Shown here: positions 61,301 through 64,000 of the stretch, in pieces
How positions within the stretch are numbered: the stretch's first letter is position 1
Layout: the number at the start of each line of letters is the position of its first letter
Origin: Salegentibacter holothuriorum
GTDB taxonomy: Bacteria; Bacteroidota; Bacteroidia; Flavobacteriales; Flavobacteriaceae
NCBI RefSeq assembly: GCF_900168045.1
Contig: NZ_FUYY01000001.1
Coordinates: forward strand, 620,001 to 684,000
Reading direction: 5' to 3'
DNA: 64,000 bases
The notes under the pieces: model-generated
Told to the model about the DNA's origin: nothing
The model's input: only the letters and a program-made list of their open reading frames with translations
Databases searched by the model: none
Made by a program: the position numbers and the translations under genes

Positions 61301-62108
61301 CTGTGGTTCTAATTAATGTAGCTAAAGATCCCAAAATTGGTATTGGAATTTTCTTTTGAGAAGGATAAATATGCCTGTTAAAATTATATTGGCCTCCGTG
61401 CACTCCGTTAGTAAATAATGGGTGATGTAAGGCTACAATAACCGTTTTATTCTGGCTTTTCTTTAGTTCTGTTTCTACTTCAAGAAACATGGCTTCTCGA
61501 GTTTTTATTTCGGCACAGTCATCATTTATTGTCGGATTATTATTCCAATCCTCAAGATACCATTGGGAGTCTATTACAATTAAGGTTATTTCCTCACCTA
61601 TGTCCATAATCTCCAATCCGCAGCCTGTCTTTGGACTCCAAATCAAGTCTTCACCAAATTTTTCTTTTAGATACTCCTCTTCCCTTTTTAAGCCTGCAAT
61701 ACGCTCGCTATACCAATCATGATTACCTGGAATAAAAAGCACATTGCCATCATAATCTTCAATTGCGTCTAATTGGGCATCAATTTTATATTCGGCGGCT
61801 TCCCTATCTGGAGAGTCTTTTTCAGGCATTCCGTCGGGATAAATATTGTCGCCTAGAAAAATGGTATAGTTATCAGATTGTTTTACCGAATCTAAATAGC
61901 TTTTAAAAGCAATAAGTCCTTTAGAGCTTCCTCCCATAGGGGAATAACCACCATCTCCCAACAGGTAGAATGATTTCTCTATTTCTTTATTTTTAGGATA
62001 CCCAAAATTAGAAGTAGGTTCACCTTCGCGATATTTCGGATCTGAGGATACACAAGAAAAAATCACTAACAAAGCTGTTAGTGATATAAAGATGTTAGTT
62101 TTTTTCAT
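58389..62108 (-). CDS. Lipoprotein: metallophosphoesterase, kinase-like middle domain, Omp85-like barrel
   Basis: The protein has 1239 residues. A lipoprotein signal ends at C19 (LLVIFSC). Residues about 45-310 form a metallophosphoesterase with GDGG, FLGDNIYPDG, FIPGNHDW, ALHHPLF and SGHEHSLQ, all the metal ligands. Residues about 420-760 are unannotated in my knowledge; they contain GDWDRHQDQW (about 612) and PIPRDRDQVF (about 640), reminiscent of the catalytic DRH loop and metal Asp of FAM20C/HipA-like kinases. From about 895 the protein is a BamA/TamA-like outer-membrane barrel, with GGDTGLRGYRKQRF (VRGF-like) and a C-terminal Phe (FGFEF). It is probably anchored in the outer membrane. 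No signal for secretion partners is visible. It may dephosphorylate extracellular or periplasmic substrates. It ends at a terminator. Confidence 0.82.
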   Translation of the reverse strand: MKKTNIFISLTALLVIFSCVSSDPKYREGEPTSNFGYPKNKEIEKSFYLLGDGGYSPMGGSSKGLIAFKSYLDSVKQSDNYTIFLGDNIYPDGMPEKDSPDREAAEYKIDAQLDAIEDYDGNVLFIPGNHDWYSERIAGLKREEEYLKEKFGEDLIWSPKTGCGLEIMDIGEEITLIVIDSQWYLEDWNNNPTINDDCAEIKTREAMFLEVETELKKSQNKTVIVALHHPLFTNGVHGGQYNFNRHIYPSQKKIPIPILGSLATLIRTTGGVSIQDAQNERYKSLVKRLETLGQDSDRLLFVSGHEHSLQYIQHGKINQIVSGSTSKATYATLSNDGLFAYPEQGFVVYDVFKDGSSWASFYGNENNKPKLLYQKEIFKAPKEFDVSDFPQEFDKTITTSVYPKDETDKGSIHRTVWGQRYRELYGTDISVKIADLDTLYGGLTPMRAGGGHQTISIRLKDSLDREYNIRRIKKKAVQFLQTVAFKDTPIETQLENTVAEDIISDFYTAAHPYAFLAIPTMADAIGVYHTNPEIYYLPKQPKLGKYNEEHGDAIYMIEERPEDHWLGKESFGSPNHDIQSTTGMFDRLRRDEKYSLDEPAYVKARIFDMLIGDWDRHQDQWRWAEIEDKEGNRTFKPIPRDRDQVFSNFDGAFFGTLRALTGFASQFAVYDDDINNVEWFNVSATGLDRSLLQNVGKETWKEQAEFIKENMTDAVIEKAFQKLPPETYDETTEELIEKVKARRDNIVDIALRYYDHFADLAIITGTDKDDFVDVTRMKGGKTKIKISRNKDGERGEVISEKVYHKDETKEIWLYALDDDDKILVDGEGDNYIFTRIIGGQNNDIYTIKNGNKIKIYDHKTKPNTIEEAGNAKFRFRDNYEINTYDKDKKIFNGGAIVPAFGFNPDDGFKLGLEMVSTKNAFKRNPFTSQHTFGGGYYFATNGFDVYYEGEFALILGDYNLKVGANYASPNFASNFFGYGNETPNFDESLDFDYNRVKISRFGAKAGFENQTPFGSMFRYMASFEGNKIDPTDGRYITEDFTTDDPEFFDRKYFAGLDALYRYESYDNRLNPSRGMKFELNLGGQMNTAETSQVYGYFKPYWGFYNALTRNRKLVLKTHVQAHLNMGDDYEFYQAAQLGGDTGLRGYRKQRFTGKSAFGSGADLRYGFDQFTTRFLPLQIGVFTGYDLGRVWSDFEDSSKWHDSYGVGFWVNSAEAVNGTFSLFKGSEGYRFSFGFGFEF

Positions 62109-62162
62109 AAGGGGTATTGAACATTTTTTGTACTTTGGCTAAACAAAAACAAGCTAAAATAT

Positions 62163-63347
62163 ATGAATAATCTCATTGAGAAAGCAGATGATTTTGTTTT
62201 AAATCTTTTTAAGGAAAAATTACCGAATACGTATATATACCACAACTATAGGCACACACAACGTGTGGTTAAAAGTACTAAAGAATTAATTGCCAATTCT
62301 GAAATTAATGTTAAACAAGAAGAAGCTCTATTGCTTGCTGCCTGGTTACACGACACCGGATATACGCGTACTTTTAAAGGCCATGAGAAGGAAAGTGTTA
62401 ATATAGCCAGGGAATTTCTGGAACAGCATAATGCCACCCCAGAACTGATTAAAGAGGTGACAAATAACATTGAAGCGACAAAGTTTGATGCTACACCAGA
62501 GAGCATTTCTGAAAAGATTATAAAAGATGCCGATTCTTCTCATTTTGCAAAAGATTATTTTGAGGAAACCAGTGAACTTTTAAGGCAGGAATTGGAACTT
62601 CATAACATTAAGAATTTTACTACTGCCGAATGGATACAGGAAAACATAAGAATGTTTACTGAAGAACATCAATTCTATACAGATTATGCCATTGAAGAAT
62701 GGGGGCCTGCAAAGGAAGAAAATCTACTGCAACTTATTGAGGATAAAAATAAACAACAAAAAAAGCTAAAGAAAGAGGAAGCTAAAGCGCGTATGAAGGC
62801 GCGTTATAAAAACGATAATCCCGAAAGAAGTATTCAAACACTTTTTAGGGTAACGCTTAGAAACCATATAAAACTTAGTGATATTGCCGATACTAAGGCA
62901 AATATTCTACTTTCGGTAAACGCGATTATTATTTCTTTGGCCCTGGCCAATATGATCCCAAAACTAGATGCTGCCAGTAATAAGCATTTATTGATCCCTA
63001 CCCTAATTCTTATTTTATTTAGCGTAGCTTCCATCATTCTCTCTGTATTATCTACAAGGCCACAGGTAACCAGTGGAGAATTCACAAAAGAGCAGGTTAA
63101 AAATAGGGAGGTAAACCTTTTATTCTTCGGAAATAGCCATAAAATGCCTTTTGAACAGTTTAAATGGGGAATGAAGGAAATAATAAAAGATAAAGATTAT
63201 GTCTATGAATCTTTGATGTTAGACCTCCATTTACTTGGTAAAGTTTTACATAGAAAATATAAAATACTCAGAATTACCTATACCGTATTTATGATAGGAA
63301 TTATCATTTCGGTAATTGCCTTTGTTGGAGCGTTTTACCTAATGTAA
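62163..63347 (+). CDS. HD-domain phosphohydrolase fused to a Pycsar-effector-like (PycTM) membrane domain
   Basis: The protein has 394 residues. The N-terminal HD domain (about 1-170) has H31 in YHNYRHTQR, H63-D64 in AAWLHDTGY, H74 and D122/D124 in KDADSSHF, the metal ligands of a phosphohydrolase acting on nucleotides. A charged linker (about 195-225, coiled) leads to a C-terminal module with three or four membrane helices (about 245-262, 275-296, 368-394). It carries NHIKLSDIADTKANILLSVN, the hallmark of the PycTM effector family (formerly DUF5706), which in Pycsar defence responds to cyclic CMP or UMP. No cyclase lies next to it. It is divergent from the phosphoesterase-barrel gene. The domain calls are firm; the role is open. 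Confidence 0.82.
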   Translation: MNNLIEKADDFVLNLFKEKLPNTYIYHNYRHTQRVVKSTKELIANSEINVKQEEALLLAAWLHDTGYTRTFKGHEKESVNIAREFLEQHNATPELIKEVTNNIEATKFDATPESISEKIIKDADSSHFAKDYFEETSELLRQELELHNIKNFTTAEWIQENIRMFTEEHQFYTDYAIEEWGPAKEENLLQLIEDKNKQQKKLKKEEAKARMKARYKNDNPERSIQTLFRVTLRNHIKLSDIADTKANILLSVNAIIISLALANMIPKLDAASNKHLLIPTLILILFSVASIILSVLSTRPQVTSGEFTKEQVKNREVNLLFFGNSHKMPFEQFKWGMKEIIKDKDYVYESLMLDLHLLGKVLHRKYKILRITYTVFMIGIIISVIAFVGAFYLM

Positions 63348-64000
63348 TTCTTCCATTAAATTTTCATAAGTAATAGTTCTATCGGGTTCGTTGCTATTGG
63401 GCGTATATAATACTTCTACTCTAATAGCTTTGAGCCCAACTACACCTTGCACATCTTCAAGATCTAATAACTCTACCTCGTCACCAAGATAATTTTTAGT
63501 CTGTAGATATTTAATATATCTTAAATACTCTTTTTCGTCTGCACGTTGACTATATACTATTGCTATTTTACCTTTTTGAGTGACACGCTCTTCTGTTCCT
63601 TTTATAAATGATTTATCAATACGCTTTTTAATTATCTCGTAACGTGCATTATAAGTACCGTCTACGTCAAACTTTTTCTCATCCATTCGGTAGCGTATAG
63701 ACATGGTGGAATTATAAACTAAAATTAAAGAAGCAGCATCTAATTTAATAGGGGTGGTTTGTTGTAGCTGGTAAAAACGGTTTTCCATTTCGCACATTGT
63801 ACTTAACTGCCAAAGCCTTAAATTATAAAGATAAACCTTGTTGAAAGGACGCTCCTTTACCATAGAAGCACCAATGTAAATATTATGGTCTACACCATCG
63901 GTTTTATAGCGTTCAAAATAATGCGGGTAAATCTTTTGGGCATCAATTTGTTTCCTATCTAAAAACCGGGACATCGTACGGTTTATTTGCTGTACGGTTT
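63339..64000 (-). CDS. Conserved flavobacterial protein, C-terminal part (truncated at right edge)
   Basis: The frame is open to the right edge without a stop, and about 220 residues are seen, of which the first nine lie beyond an ATG at 63974; the sequence reads continuously (QINRTMSRFLDRKQIDAQ), so that ATG is internal. The segment contains YPHYFERYKTDGVDHNIYIG and VYLYNLRLWQLSTMCEMEN, which I recall from the C-terminus of large flavobacterial proteins annotated with a GAF domain, but no GAF domain is visible here. It converges with the HD-PycTM gene, overlapping it by 9 bp. The name is tentative. Confidence 0.6.
   Translation of the reverse strand, partial: TVQQINRTMSRFLDRKQIDAQKIYPHYFERYKTDGVDHNIYIGASMVKERPFNKVYLYNLRLWQLSTMCEMENRFYQLQQTTPIKLDAASLILVYNSTMSIRYRMDEKKFDVDGTYNARYEIIKKRIDKSFIKGTEERVTQKGKIAIVYSQRADEKEYLRYIKYLQTKNYLGDEVELLDLEDVQGVVGLKAIRVEVLYTPNSNEPDRTITYENLMEELH

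Noticed and set aside
62163-63974. A complete anti-phage defence operon around the PycTM-domain gene
   Set aside because: No cyclase, toxin, nuclease or mobile gene is adjacent; the neighbours are a lipoprotein phosphoesterase and a conserved flavobacterial gene.

Overview
The window is a low-GC chromosomal segment of a Flavobacteriaceae-type Bacteroidetes, probably a marine genus close to Gramella, Salegentibacter or Zunongwangia. Four things point there: many upstream regions carry the Bacteroidetes -7 element TAnnTTTG (several with a TTG about 17-21 bases further upstream), Shine-Dalgarno sequences are largely absent, the protein families are typical of the group (HD/PycTM protein, metallophosphoesterase-barrel lipoprotein), and flavobacterial dispersed palindromic repeats occur throughout. 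The genus is a guess. No rRNA, tRNA, CRISPR array, transposase or integrase was seen.

Positions 849-54008 form one large surface-polysaccharide locus, almost entirely on the minus strand and therefore read right to left. The right end supplies nucleotide sugars: rmlB and rmlA with a P-loop kinase-like gene between them, a sulfate-activation block (cysQ, cysD, cysN), then wbpP, wecD, wecE, a tviB/wbpO-type dehydrogenase, ugd and a UDP-glucuronate 4-epimerase. Together these predict dTDP-4-acetamido-4,6-dideoxygalactose, UDP-GalNAc and its uronate, UDP-GlcA and UDP-GalA. Next come an ABC flippase and a pseudaminic-acid-type block (pseB, pseC, aldo/keto reductase, Gfo/Idh/MocA oxidoreductase, SDR, pseF, three GNATs, pseI). 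A variable middle of glycosyltransferases, deacetylases, acetyltransferases and a Wzy-like membrane protein follows.

The left part holds a second ABC flippase followed by a tightly overlapping cassette: a DRE-TIM aldolase fused to an unrecognised C-terminal domain, an acylneuraminate-cytidylyltransferase-like protein, a HAD phosphatase and a GT29-sialyltransferase-like protein. This looks like an alternative, aldolase-based route to a CMP-activated keto-deoxy acid and is the best candidate for an undescribed system here. Two more GT4 enzymes, a complete di-N-acetylbacillosamine initiation module (pglC, pglD, pglE, pglF) and the export genes wza and wzc complete the locus. A YwqE/CpsB-type phosphatase that probably acts on Wzc converges on wzc at the left edge. 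The likely logic is initiation on undecaprenyl phosphate with bacillosamine phosphate, assembly by about nine transferases, flipping by PglK-like ABC exporters (no Wzx seen), polymerisation by the Wzy-like protein, and export through Wza/Wzc under tyrosine-kinase control.

Positions 54074-64000 are outside the sugar locus: a LacI-family regulator, two tiny ATGA-coupled membrane ORFs, a conserved small protein, dps, an MscS channel, a repeat-rich gap, a giant lipoprotein joining a metallophosphoesterase, a kinase-like middle region and an Omp85-like barrel, an HD-domain protein fused to a Pycsar-effector-like (PycTM) membrane domain, and the C-terminal end of a conserved flavobacterial protein running off the right edge. 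Several dispersed palindromic repeat families lie in the gaps, and one copy sits in frame inside the pglE-like aminotransferase gene.
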